DNA from: Cudoniella acicularis
Lineage: Eukaryota > Ascomycota > Leotiomycetes > Helotiales > Helotiaceae
Direction of reading: 5' to 3'
DNA: 27,501 nt
Assembly: GCA_013054445.1 (NCBI GenBank)
Contig: JAAMPI010000511.1
Location: 6,465 to 33,965, forward strand
Each line of letters starts with the position of its first letter. Positions within the stretch are counted from its first letter, which is position 1. Shown piece by piece: positions 9,071 to 18,395 of the stretch. The position numbers were made by a program, and so were the translations under genes. The notes beneath the pieces were generated by a model. That model was not told the DNA's origin. It saw only the letters and a program-made list of their open reading frames with translations, and did not search any database.

Positions 9071-10839
9071 ATAGAACGTCTATTTAATACTATCGACTTA
9101 ATACTTTTATAATAAGCTTATAAAAGCTATTAAATTTATAAAGCTTAATTAGTAGAACTTATTTAATTTAATTAGAATTAAAAAAGAATAAGAATTCTTT
9201 ATTACGTTTTTATTATCTTTTAGACTTTAAAAATATATAATAATACTATTTAGGCTAACTAATATACTAATAATATACTAGCGACAAAATAACACGATCC
9301 TAGCTAAATATCTTAGATACTTTATTATTTATTATTTTAATAATATCTTTATTTATTTAGAATAAGAAAAAGACTACGAGAGATATATTCTTAAGGTCTT
9401 AGAAGCCTTATATAAGGTTAACTCGCGACTAAAGCTATTAAAATACTAATTTAGAGTTAAATAAGTCTTATTCTTTAGATATATAATTTATCTAAAAGAA
9501 CTAAATATTAACCTAGAAAAAAAGCGAAGCGGTTAGAGACTAAGATCCTTTTAAAAGTATAAAAGATATTTAGTTATTCTTAAGATTTATTAACTTCTAT
9601 TAAATGTTTATTAAAGACTATAATAAGCTCGCTAAGCCGCTAATAAACCTTATCTATAAGAGAGTTATATAGAACTTTAAGGACGACCTAAAGTATCTAT
9701 AGGCCTTTATAGACCTTAAGAGACGATTTAAGAAAAAACCGATCTTTAAGTTATACTTAGTAGACCGTAAAAGTATAGTCGAATACGACACGTCTAATAT
9801 ATACGTAAAAGTAGTCTACTTATAAAAGATAGACGACGAGAAGACTTATCTTATCGTCTACTTTTTATAGAAACTATCTTTTATAGAATAGAATTACGAT
9901 ATCTATAAAAAAGAATTACTTACGATTATTAAAGCTCTTGACTACTAGAAGGTCTACTTTTAGAGAGCTCTATTTCTAACTATTATCTTTAGCGACTATA
10001 CTAATCTTTAAACCTTTATTACTATTAAGGTCCTAGAAAATCGTCGACTCGTAAGATAAGCTAAGAAACTATCGTACTTTAACGTTATAATTAAATATAT
10101 CTTTAGAAAGAATAATCTACGAGCTAATATCCTAAGCTAAAAGCCGAGCTATAAAAGAAATAAAGTCTATTAGGAGTTAGCGTTACTAAAATAAGAAGAC
10201 GACCTCTTTATACCCGTAATTAAGGAAACTATAACTATAGAACAAACGAACGACTTATAGATAATAAAGCTTTAAAAAGCTAGATCGAAACTTATTTTTA
10301 ATAAAATCGATAAACTTAGAATCTATTAGAAAGACGCTAGAATCTACTTGTTCTTATATAATAAAAATAATAAAATATTCTTATTAAAAGATATCTATAA
10401 AGAATTTATTATAGAATAATACGTATTACTAGTATATAAGTATTAAGGTAATAGAAGAACCTATTTCCGACTATTAAGAAACTACTAGTTTCTCGGAATA
10501 AAAAAAAAAAGTCAAATAGATCGTTATAGAATACTATAAATATTTATAAAATAAATTATCGAAATACTTATTTTACGGGAAGATATAGACTAGAAAGATA
10601 TTCGTAAAGCCTTAAGAGTTAATATTATAAGACTTTATTATTAAGTTACCTAAGTTAAAAGACTCTATAATATAAGTTAAATACGACTTAATCTTAGTAA
10701 TTATAGATAGACTTACTAAGTATAATATTTATCTTCTATATTAAGAATTAAGTATTATAAAAGAACTATTATATACTTTTCTAATAGCTATTATTATAAA
10801 CTACGGGCTATTAAAAGAGATATATTCCGACTAAGATAA
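9071..10839 (+). pseudogene. Ty3/gypsy pol fragment (RT, RNase H, integrase), destroyed by RIP
   Basis: Most of the segment stays in a single frame if stops are ignored. Reverse transcriptase motifs come first: FNLIRIKKE, LFRLTN for the PFGLTN box, and YFNNIFIY where the catalytic YxDD box should be, with both Asp codons now Asn. Then come LRFINFY, RNase H-like segments (VEYDTSN, NYDIYKKELLTIIKAL, FSDYTNL), a zinc-binding-like part (YKYQGNRRTYFRLL) and an integrase core (DFIIKLP, YDLILVIIDRLTKY, YSDQD). Stops are almost all TAG or TAA at positions where Gln or Trp is expected, as C-to-T change on either strand would give. The fragment lacks gag, protease, the RT N-terminus and the integrase C-terminus, and is cut on both sides by inverted LTR-2 copies. 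Confidence 0.8.
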
Positions 10840-11007
10840 TATAAAAGGACAAATATAACCTAAAAGGGAGGGAGTTCAAATAGACGTTAATTTGACTTAA
10901 GAAGAGGAAGCTACGCTGCCTAAGAACACGTCTTTTATCCTCCTTCGCGTAGTTCACGTGTCTGCGACCACGTGACCACCTAGCGACCGACTGACTTCCC
11001 CACTACA
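10840..11007 (-). mobile_element. LTR-2, right copy (inverted)
   Basis: On the minus strand it starts TGTAGTGGGGAAGTCAG and ends near TCCTTTTATA. Orientation is opposite to the left LTR-2, so the two cannot be the paired LTRs of the pol fragment they enclose. Confidence 0.7.
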
Positions 11008-11904
11008 TACGTCCCCTATCTACAAGAGCTCGTCCCCTGAGCTCTCGACCTAGGTCCTTACGTCTAATCAAAGCAAGCTCTCGTCCGTATCCAAGTCTAA
11101 ACCTAGTGTCCACTTCTAGTACTATACCGCCAGCTCCCCTGTTAACAACTCTACCCAGCTTCGCCCGGTGCCGTCAGCTACCCCGCTCGTGTGGAGGTCT
11201 TCTTATGCTCGGCTAGCACCGTATCTATAAGCTACTCTAGCTGTNNCCGATACNATTNNNNTNGNTNNGGNCNAGCTANNCCTATTCCTNTTCNTNTTCC
11301 TTTCTCTTCCGCTNGATAGTACCGTCTTGTGNNNAGGNGGTGTCTTGTATTCGTCTTCGTAGATGCTCGTNNCNNGNGAAGGNNGGGGAGGAGNCTTCNT
11401 GAGCCGGGCTNAAGAAGAAAGAAGGNTCGTANAAGGTAGGTNGTCGAATCGAANGAGAGNAAAGGACGCGACNGCGACGGAAGCTCGACTCGAAAAGGGG
11501 CTTAACTGCCACGACGGCAGACNACTATTCGAAAGAAGGAAATGCCATTGCGTAGGCAGACGGTGATTCGTAATAAGGAAATGCCATCTAGGCAGACGAC
11601 GATTCGTAAGATGCCTTTCTCTTAGGCAGACGATTCGTAAAGGCCACGTTTTGGCAGACGACGACTCGAAGGGGAAAATGCCATTGTGTAGGCAAACGGT
11701 GATTCGCAAGGGACTCGGTGATTCGGAAGATGCCTTTCTCTTAGGCAGGCGACGATTCGATTCTGATTCTGACTCTGATTCTGACTCTGATTCTGACTCT
11801 GATTCCGATTCTGATTCCGATTCTGATTCCGATTCTGACTGCGAAAAGAGACGACAGGAAGTTAGGGCTTAGCCCTGATTACCCTCCCTGCGTAGGTCAC
11901 CAAA

Positions 11905-12069
11905 TGTAGAGGGACGGGAGGCCTCTAAAATAGACTCTTAAAAACTGATGACTGAAAGACTCGAATCTCTAGGAAGGATGGTTGTTGTTCCTCTCTAGGA
12001 GAGGAGGAGAGACCTTATATACATGAATATAGTCACGTGCTACAGCACGTGACACAGAACCCCACTACA
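11905..12069 (-). mobile_element. LTR-1, middle copy (inverted)
   Basis: Minus-strand TGTAGTGGGG...CCCTCTACA, 165 bp. It is followed at 11904 and below by a primer-binding site and the hexamer leader of the inverted arm, and preceded by the polypurine tract of the GAG element, so one LTR serves two internal regions in tandem. Confidence 0.85.
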
Positions 12070-12087
12070 TACGACCCCTTTCTCTTA
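12070..12087 (-). other. Polypurine tract of the GAG element
   Basis: On the minus strand TAAGAGAAAGGGGTCGTA lies directly before the LTR start TGTAGTGGGG. A comparable GATAGGGGACGTA precedes LTR-2 at 8885-8897. Confidence 0.6.
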
Positions 12088-12182
12088 GTGCTCGTCCCCT
12101 GAGCACTCTTCACAACTCAGCTAAATCAATCAAAACTCAAAACTCAGACTAAGAACTAAGAAGACAAAACCAAGACCTTAAA

Positions 12183-13244
12183 TCAGTGCCTAAAGACGAC
12201 AGGATTCCGGGCTCTCTTTACAACCACTTCGTCCCACTCAGTGCCATCCGTACGGGCTTTCACCTGCTCTCCCTGGCTTATCGTCGAATCCCAGAAGGGC
12301 AGGGCAGTCACGTAGCCATTCCTCTTCGGGCCTAGGCAAAGCTCTCCTCGGTCGTTCAGGTGGCATGTGCCGACTTCCAGGTGGTGTAGGAACCAGGGGC
12401 ACTTGTTCCGATGCCGGTGCTGTATACTGTCCTCATGGTTATTGTGGCAGTAGAAGCACCCCTTGACGATCGATATTGACTGGACGAAGGGTGGACCAGC
12501 GGAAGGAAGGTTCGTAGGTCTCGAAGCTTGACGTCGCTGCGGGGGCACGTACGGCGATGTCGGTGGAGACGGGGAAGGAGGGTCTGGCGAAGAAGCTTGC
12601 TGTAAAAGGGCAGCCTTCTCTGCTATCTCTTGTCGCACTTTTATAACCTCTTGTTCGAAGATTGCTTCTTGTCTGGCACGTGCGGCTGGTGATAGTGGCG
12701 AAGGTGGGTCCTGGGGAAACGAAGCTTGCTGTAGAAAGGCAGCCTTCTCTGCTATCTCTTTTCGTGCTTGTGCAATCTGTGCCTTAAGGATCGAGTATTG
12801 CGTAGCACGTACGGCTGGTGGCGTCGGAGGCAGTGAAGGTTCGGAAGACGATAAAGGAGACGAAGGCTCAGAAGGGAAAGGCGACTCGACAGTCGGGACG
12901 ATTCGTATCGGATTAATCGATAATCTCGGCGGCGCTGGCCGAGAAAGCTTCGGAACAGGTCGTGTAGAAGGCTTCTGAACAGGGGTCGTCGGAATAGGGG
13001 TTGCTGAGGGGGCCGGTGGCGCTATGACTTCCTGAGCCGGGCTCAACAAGTCGATATCCAGGTCCCTAACCAGGTACCTCAAGAATCGAGCAGCCAATAG
13101 GAGGACGAAGAAGAAAAGCAACAGGACTTCGGAAAGAGCCTCACTTGCTCGGTCCCGGACAAGGTTCCACCGTGCCGTATTCGTAATATCGGGTCGTTGG
13201 GACGTGGCTTGAGGAACCGAGATTTGATCTTTTGCCCCGTGCAT
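12183..13244 (-). CDS. Gag-like protein with zinc-knuckle-like motif
   Basis: An intact 353-residue ORF, the only one in the element. Order of parts: short N-terminus; a strongly hydrophobic segment at about residues 38-58 (LLLFFFVLLLAARFL) that looks like a membrane helix and is unusual for Gag; a long Pro/Ser-rich region; two copies of a 43-residue unit (period 129 bp in DNA, starting near 12592 and 12721) containing QEIAEKAA or KEIAEKAA and then LLQQAS or FLQQAS, probably helical; another Pro/Ser-rich linker; a Cys/His motif CFYCHNNHEDS followed by HRNKCPWF; and a C-terminal globular stretch. The Cys/His spacing (CX2CX3HX11C) departs from the classic CX2CX4HX4C knuckle. Position between primer site and polypurine tract supports a Gag role. 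An alternative is a captured host sequence. Confidence 0.65.
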   Translation of the reverse strand: MHGAKDQISVPQATSQRPDITNTARWNLVRDRASEALSEVLLLFFFVLLLAARFLRYLVRDLDIDLLSPAQEVIAPPAPSATPIPTTPVQKPSTRPVPKLSRPAPPRLSINPIRIVPTVESPFPSEPSSPLSSSEPSLPPTPPAVRATQYSILKAQIAQARKEIAEKAAFLQQASFPQDPPSPLSPAARARQEAIFEQEVIKVRQEIAEKAALLQQASSPDPPSPSPPTSPYVPPQRRQASRPTNLPSAGPPFVQSISIVKGCFYCHNNHEDSIQHRHRNKCPWFLHHLEVGTCHLNDRGELCLGPKRNGYVTALPFWDSTISQGEQVKARTDGTEWDEVVVKRARNPVVFRH

Positions 13245-13302
13245 TTTCAGGGTCTTCTCGATCGCCCACTTGATCGTTCGGTCGGGTCGTACGCTGTCTG
13301 TT

Positions 13303-13328
13303 CGGTCGGTCGGTCGGTCGGTCGGTCG
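13303..13328. repeat. (GGTC)n microsatellite
   Basis: Six or more GGTC units in the leader of the GAG element, between the primer site and the ORF start. Confidence 0.85.
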
Positions 13329-13454
13329 TGTCGTCGGAATAGAATCAAAGGAAAGAGGGTCGAAGGAAGGACGTCGATAAAAGGAGGGATGTTAACAACT
13401 TGACTGCGAATCTAAAAGACTATAAGGATGTGAAGCTTGGCTTCGTTTACCGTC

Positions 13455-13472
13455 CCTGCGTAGGTCACCAAA
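13455..13472 (-). other. Primer-binding site of the GAG element
   Basis: On the minus strand TTTGGTGACCTACGCAGG adjoins the end of the 5' LTR, the same site as beside the other LTR-1 copies. Confidence 0.6.
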
Positions 13473-13638
13473 TATAGAGGGACGGGAGGCCTCTAAAATA
13501 GACACTCAAAAAACTGATGACTAAATGACTCGAATCTCTAGGAAGGATGGTTGTTGTTCCTCTCTAGGAGAGGGGGAGAGACCTTATATACATGAATATA
13601 GTCACGTGCCACGGCACGTGACACAGANNCCCACTACA
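13473..13638 (-). mobile_element. LTR-1, right copy (inverted)
   Basis: A 166-bp copy. Its inner end is TATA instead of TGTA on the plus strand. Two Ns lie at 13627-13628. It marks the border to heavily RIP-mutated DNA at 13639. Confidence 0.85.
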
Positions 13639-14458
13639 TTATTCTAGGTATATTTAACCTTTTATAGAGTCTAAGACTAACTACTCTTATACTTCCTTAT
13701 TACTACTAATATATAACTCTAAACTCCGTCGAAGTTAGCCTAAGTCGCTCTATTAATCGTATCTAACCTCTAAACTAAGACTAAGATACGATTATATTCC
13801 CCTTCTTTATTAGGGTCTATAGCTATTACTATAGCCTTTACCTAATATATAATAGTTAGCCGAGGCTCTAATAAATTAGATAGTATTACTAACTTCTATA
13901 TTATATCTTTTCTATATATAATACTACGCTAATAAGGATTTCTTTACTCTTATTTTCCTAAAATCTTTAGCTATAACTTCTTAGCTCGACTTCGTTTCTT
14001 TCTAATCTATTAGAGTTATCTTTAGTTACTAACTCTCTTTCTATCTCTTAAAACCTAGTATAGTACGCACTCTAAAGTCGACCTGTTATAAAGAACCGCC
14101 TTCTATACCGCTATAAGATGTTTATTCTAGATAGACGAATTAGGTTTAAAGTTTATATAAAGAAATCTAATAGGGACTAGACTAACTAAAAGAGATAGAA
14201 TAAACTAAAGTTTAGTAAACTAAATCAAGTAATAGTCCCGTATAAGAGAGTCCGGGGTAAAGACATAGGGTAAGGATAGGGGGTAGCGACTTCGTGTCTT
14301 TTAATCCGCTACGCTTAGGATAAGTATATCTCGTAAGTATTAAAACCGCGCTATATATAAACTTATCTAGACTATATTCTAAAAGGATTTTATTACTCGG
14401 CTAATAAATCGTAATAGAGTTAAAAAAGAGAGGTAAAAAGACCTTTACTTCGCTCTAT
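13639..14458 (-). repeat. RIP-mutated retroelement internal region between LTR-2 and LTR-1
   Basis: TA-rich, CA/TG-poor. A minus-strand frame with only TAG/TAA interruptions (around 13720-13810; LVLV*RLDTINRAT*ANFDGV) suggests a former coding region, possibly gag, with Gln codons turned into stops. No motif is clear enough to name it. Confidence 0.4.
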
Positions 14459-14627
14459 TATAGAAGGACAGATATAACCTAAAAGGGAGGGAGTTTAAAT
14501 AGACATTAATTTGACTTAAAGAGAAGAAGCTACGCTACCCGAGAACACGTCTTTTATCCTCCTTCGCGTAGGTCACGTGTCTGCGAACCACGTGACCACC
14601 TAGCGACCGACTGACTTCCCTATTATA
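14459..14627 (-). mobile_element. LTR-2, third copy (inverted)
   Basis: Nearly identical over most of its length to the LTR-2 at 10840-11007. The outer end reads TATAATAGGG on the minus strand, again TG to TA at the ends. Beyond 14628 the sequence is unrelated. Confidence 0.7.
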
Positions 14628-14869
14628 CTATATACTAGTATATACTAAATATAATAATAAATAAAAAAATCTATAATAAAATAACTATATCTATTATCTA
14701 GTTCTTTATATTACTTGTCTTTTTTAATCTCGCTGTTTGTCTAGTTCTATATTTATAACCGCCTTTTTAAATTTTATTTAAATTATATAATAGAATATAG
14801 TTTTCTAGTCTTTAATTATATTTTTAACTCTAAATATCTCTATACTTATTATCTTATAAAAACTATAAC

Positions 14870-16130
14870 TATAGCTAGCCTTTTATCGTTATAGGTCGAG
14901 ATTTAGGATTAAGTATATATATAAAAAGCTATTAAGATATCTTAATAAGGACCTAATTTTTAGTCTTAACGCTATCTAAAAGAACTATAAGACTTAAAAG
15001 AGATATAATCTTTTATCTAAACTTATCTCTTAATATCGAAAGTATAATAATACCTACTCGTTCGTTATTAAAAGACGTTATATACTAAATATAATCGAGC
15101 CGGAAAATCTAAAAACAATTCTTTTTATTAGCTTTACGAGCTTCGACTTTAGACTAATAAAGACCGAAGTACTTAAGCTACTTCTAGGCGAATCTATATT
15201 TACTTTGTCTAGGCCTAAATCGTAATATTCTAGGCGATAATACGACCGAACTTAATTAAAAACTAATTCGTCGATATAGAAATATTAATATTAAAAGATA
15301 TATAGGTATTTAAGTTCTATTAGCTTCTTTTCTTTTTCGTCGGTCGAGAAAAGAATACTTATAGGCCTGTTAACTATATTACGACTAAGTTAATCGATAC
15401 GTTTATTAAGCTATAAAAGACTATATATCTTATAAATTTAACAGATATTTAAAGAAAATAGATAACGCTAGAAAGAAATATATCGTTCTAAATAAACTTA
15501 TAAAAGAGACCTATAATATACTAAAGATCTATTTAAAATTAATCGCTATTCTTACCGCTAGCCGCGAAACTACTATTTCGGCTTTAAGCTTTTTCTAGTT
15601 TATATTAACTAAAAGACCGGATATCGTTAAGAAATTATAAGTAGAAGTAGACGAACTAAGTAGGGAGAGACCTGATTTTTAACGGTTAAAGAAGATATAA
15701 TATCTTTAAAATACTATTTAAGAACGTAAGCTATAATAAAACTACTATTCTAGCTTTATAAAAGACTAACGGTAATATTTTAATACTCTGTCTTTATTCT
15801 CTACTTCTCGTAAACATACGTATAGCTATAAAAGACACTATCCTTCCGACTAGGAGAGGGCTAGAATAGAACTCTCTTATATTTGTCTTAAAAGGCTAAC
15901 TAGTTATTTATAATGTCTTTATTATATATAGGCGTCAAGACTTGTTCGGCCTAGATACTAATACCTTTAGGCTAGAAAGATAAGAAGACAACTCCTTTCG
16001 TCTTAGATAAGCTTAAATTTATCCCTACTCTCTTTCTATTACTATAACGACGCGATTATCTTTAATAAATCGACTATATATATAATAACTTATTATAGGT
16101 AAGGCTTTCTTTCTTTTAATAGAGGATCTC
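14870..16130 (+). pseudogene. Cytochrome P450 (CYP52-like), RIP-destroyed
   Basis: Reading through stops, typical P450 landmarks appear in order: IEPENLKTIL then FTSFDF and LLLGESIFTLS near 15090-15215; NKLIKETYNILK, then the helix-I segment ILTASRETTISALSFF (A-S-R-E-T-T for A-G-R-D-T-T) near 15490-15600; RPDIVKKL; LCLYSLLLVNIR (for LRLYPLLPVNIR) after what looks like an intron starting GTAAGC at 15727; IAIKDTILPT; RRQDLFGLDTNTFRLER* with TAG for Trp; and a haem-loop remnant RRDYL** where DCLGQQ is expected, so the haem-ligating Cys codon is now TAT (Tyr). The pattern of landmarks is closest to the fungal alkane-hydroxylase-like CYP52 group. At least two frame changes occur. RIP usually needs a duplicated template, so a second copy may have existed. 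Confidence 0.7.
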
Positions 16131-16599
16131 GAGTCTGCCTTAGCTAATAATTCGCTCTAACCGAGATCGCGTATATAATAATACGACTGTTATAAGAGTT
16201 CTAGACCGTAGATTTATATAATAACTCTTTATAATAAGAAAAATTATTAATTAACTATAATATTAAGTCTAGGTATAAGGTTTTCTTATTACTTTATAGT
16301 TATAGTCTATAAATAATATAATCTTTATTCTTAAACCTATGTCTAAGGGTTATATATAATATATTATATAGGTAATAATTAAAATAAGGTTAATAATCGT
16401 AGTTCTAACGAGTCTTTATATATAGCCGGGTAACTAAATATTAATCCCGGTAACGGCTTTTAATATTAATAAGGATTAGCTTATTAGCTTCGCTCTAAAG
16501 CTAGTTTTTAACTATAGTTATAAGTCCGGCGATAATAGAATAATATTCCTAATAGTTATAGAAAGTCATTTCGTACTTTTATATAAGAGAGAATTACGA
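16131..16599. repeat. RIP-mutated AT-rich tract, nothing recognised
   Basis: TA-rich without legible frame. It separates the P450 remnant from the gag remnant. Confidence 0.5.
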
Positions 16600-17195
16600 T
16601 AGAAGGATAAAGAAGGTATATATAAGCGTTAGGAGCCGTAATAAAGATATTAGAAAAGCACTTATTACTGACTTAGATATATTAGATAAGATTTTCGATA
16701 CCCTTAAAAGAAATTTTTAGAATACTAGGACTAAGGAAATAATCGATCTAATTAACAAGCTCTATCACCTCTATCTTTAGGAATATAAGAGCGTTAACAA
16801 GTACGTTATAAAACTCTAGACAATTTAGACTCGTCTCGTTAAGATCTATAAAAAGGCGAAGAGATCCGATCTTAATATAGTTCTAAAGTTTCTAGGCGGG
16901 CTAGACTCTATTTATAGGGCCTTTAAAGCTGACTATAAACAGAACTATACTTTTCTTATAGGCGTACTTAGTATTAAAGTCTAAGGTTCTAGAAAAGACA
17001 GATATTATAAGAAGATTATATAACTTACTAGTCGTAATTACGGGTTCTACTACTAGTAATAAACCGATTACTATAGTAATTACTCGATGAGAGTTCACTC
17101 TACGGCCGTATTACTACAGTAATACTAGTGTCAAAGTTACTACTAGTAACTCTACTTTACCGGTTACTATTACCTACACTAATAAAAGGTCTACT
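16600..17195 (+). pseudogene. Ty1/copia-type gag (UBN2-like), RIP-mutated
   Basis: A plus-strand frame from about 16649 reads, with TAG stops, LDKIFDTLKRNF*NT, EIIDLINKLYHLYL*EY, TRLVKIYKKAK and VLKFLGGLDSIYRAF, the typical succession of copia gag proteins (heptad-like leucines, then L-x-G-L-x-x-x-Y-x-x-F). It is followed by a Thr/Ser/Val-rich repetitive tail (17035-17190). No pol follows. The right border coincides with the start of normal-composition DNA at about 17195. Confidence 0.6.
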
Positions 17196-17380
17196 ATGCT
17201 ATACAACAGGGCGCTGCTGGATCAAGGTGGGAACCCCAACTTCAAAGATCATTACGGACGAACCCCATTAGATTATTTTGTCAAACTAATTTACTACAAT
17301 CACGGTCTTATCAAAGCACTAGAGTCTAAGGAATCTAAGCCAGAATACGCCCTACTTTCTCATACCCTAGGCATCGCCTC
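17196..17380 (+). pseudogene. Ankyrin-repeat fragment
   Basis: A short frame gives ALLDQGGNPNFKDHYGRTPLDYF, here cited only as the pattern LLDxGxNPNxxDxxGRTPLxY, which is one ankyrin repeat. It is followed by YALLSHTLG, faintly like the YAxLSHTWG motif of HET domains. It begins exactly where the RIP-mutated gag ends and runs into the 3' end of the opposite FSH gene, so it is a truncated piece of a larger gene. Confidence 0.5.
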
Positions 17381-17416
17381 ATGCGGAAGAGAAGGCTTTC
17401 ATTACCCTCAACGGCC

Positions 17417-18395
17417 TCAAGTTTGAGATGGTGAGGAATTTTGAACAATGAATTCCCTCATAGTTCGCGGCCAAGCTCCTCGAACAGGAATAGAATGTCC
17501 TATGATAGTACTCATTAATTGCATAAAAATCGTAATAGGGTGAAACCTATATCCTGGATAACTTACCTTCATTATGACTTAGAAGCTTCGAGTTTTTAAA
17601 GAGCTTTTGCAAGTCCGCTGTCTTTTCAGCTGACACAATCATATCATGTGTGTCAACAGCTATGGGACAAAAAGTGCTAGTCAGCCCATCGGTAAGGAAT
17701 TTGCAAGGATAAAGTTACTTACTATGCAAAGTTGGAACATTATCAGGTACTCCTCTATATAAATTACCGTGAGGCTCGTACTTGGAGATAAATCCTGTGT
17801 ATAAAAGATAAGTCGATGGGAAATATAGGTAAAGAGTGTGACGAACCGGAGCAGAGGATTGCGAATTTGATGGGCTGAGTTTTCTTCACGACGAAATTAG
17901 GTATCTCGGGATGATTAAGCTACAAAACGCAAGTTTGTGTTAGCCAAACCTTCTCAAAACAGAACACTAAGCTTACCATGGAAAGAAGCAAAGCCGCCAT
18001 TGCAGCGCCTTGGGAGAGACCGATAATTCCATCATATTGATTTTTTGATAGTTCTTCCGACCACCACCTTACCTAGATGTCTATGTTAGTTCTATAGGCG
18101 TCAACACACCACGATTGCCAAACGGAAAACTTACGACATTATTCCATCTATCTGTTGCTCTCATATCGTGTTCCAAAGAGCTGTCGAGAATCCACCATGG
18201 ACGAGAAGATGAGCCATTCATGGGAGGGCCGTCTACGTAATGAAGATTGGCAATGTCAAACAATACATCCTTCAAAGCGAGGGTGTTGCCAGCAACGGTG
18301 GCTGCGGACTGGACATATCCATGGATAACTTGAGAAGGTTGAGCTACCCTGTTGTGGGTTATGGAGTAGAAGCTCTTACCTAGGATATTCAGCAT
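17417..18395 (-). CDS. FSH-type serine hydrolase (alpha/beta hydrolase)
   Basis: Seven exons on the minus strand: 18380-18395, 18135-18328, 17977-18072, 17847-17919, 17723-17794, 17567-17659 and 17417-17499, with GT-AG introns of 51, 62, 57, 52, 63 and 67 bp. All phases fit and give 208 residues, close to the small end of the FSH1 family (PF03959). The first intron is a multiple of three and could be read through, but removing it gives the usual start MLNILVIHGYVQSA. Motifs: HGYVQSA near residue 8, YVDGPP, the nucleophile elbow GLSQGAA (Ser), DTHDMIV (acid Asp) and EGHSIPV (His), so the catalytic triad looks complete. Family members hydrolyse esters or thioesters, some in secondary metabolism (LovG type); no such cluster is seen here. 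Likely cytosolic, no signal peptide. It ends about 220 bp from the RIP border. Confidence 0.85.

Larger units (their letters stand above)
10840..12069 (-). repeat. Right arm of large inverted repeat
   Basis: Reverse complement of the left arm (7854-9070), with the same order LTR-1, primer site, hexamer repeat, hairpin repeats, internal region, purine-rich tract and LTR-2. Many scattered Ns lie at 11245-11524, so this arm may be partly a collapsed consensus. Plus-strand reading here gives a meaningless Asp-Ser run (11760-11840) from the hexamer repeat. Confidence 0.8.
11905..13638 (-). mobile_element. Non-autonomous GAG-only LTR retrotransposon (TR-GAG-like)
   Basis: Read on the minus strand: 5' LTR-1 (13473-13638), primer-binding site (13455-13472), leader of about 210 bp, one gag-like ORF (13244-12183), short 3' part with a polypurine tract (12070-12087), then 3' LTR-1 (11905-12069). 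Total about 1.73 kb with no protease, RT or integrase. The ORF is free of RIP stops although it lies among heavily mutated DNA. The two LTRs differ at about nine positions, so the element is not brand new, or the 3' LTR was inherited from the neighbouring inverted-repeat arm. No target-site duplication could be found because the 3' LTR is shared with that arm. Confidence 0.7.

Noticed and set aside
11203..11709. 168-codon minus-strand ORF
   Set aside because: Full of ambiguous codons and made of the hairpin tandem repeats; the left arm has stops in the same frame.
11651..11872. Open plus-strand frame with a long Asp-Ser run
   Set aside because: It is the antisense reading of the hexamer repeat in the LTR leader; the inverted left-arm copy has no equivalent ORF.
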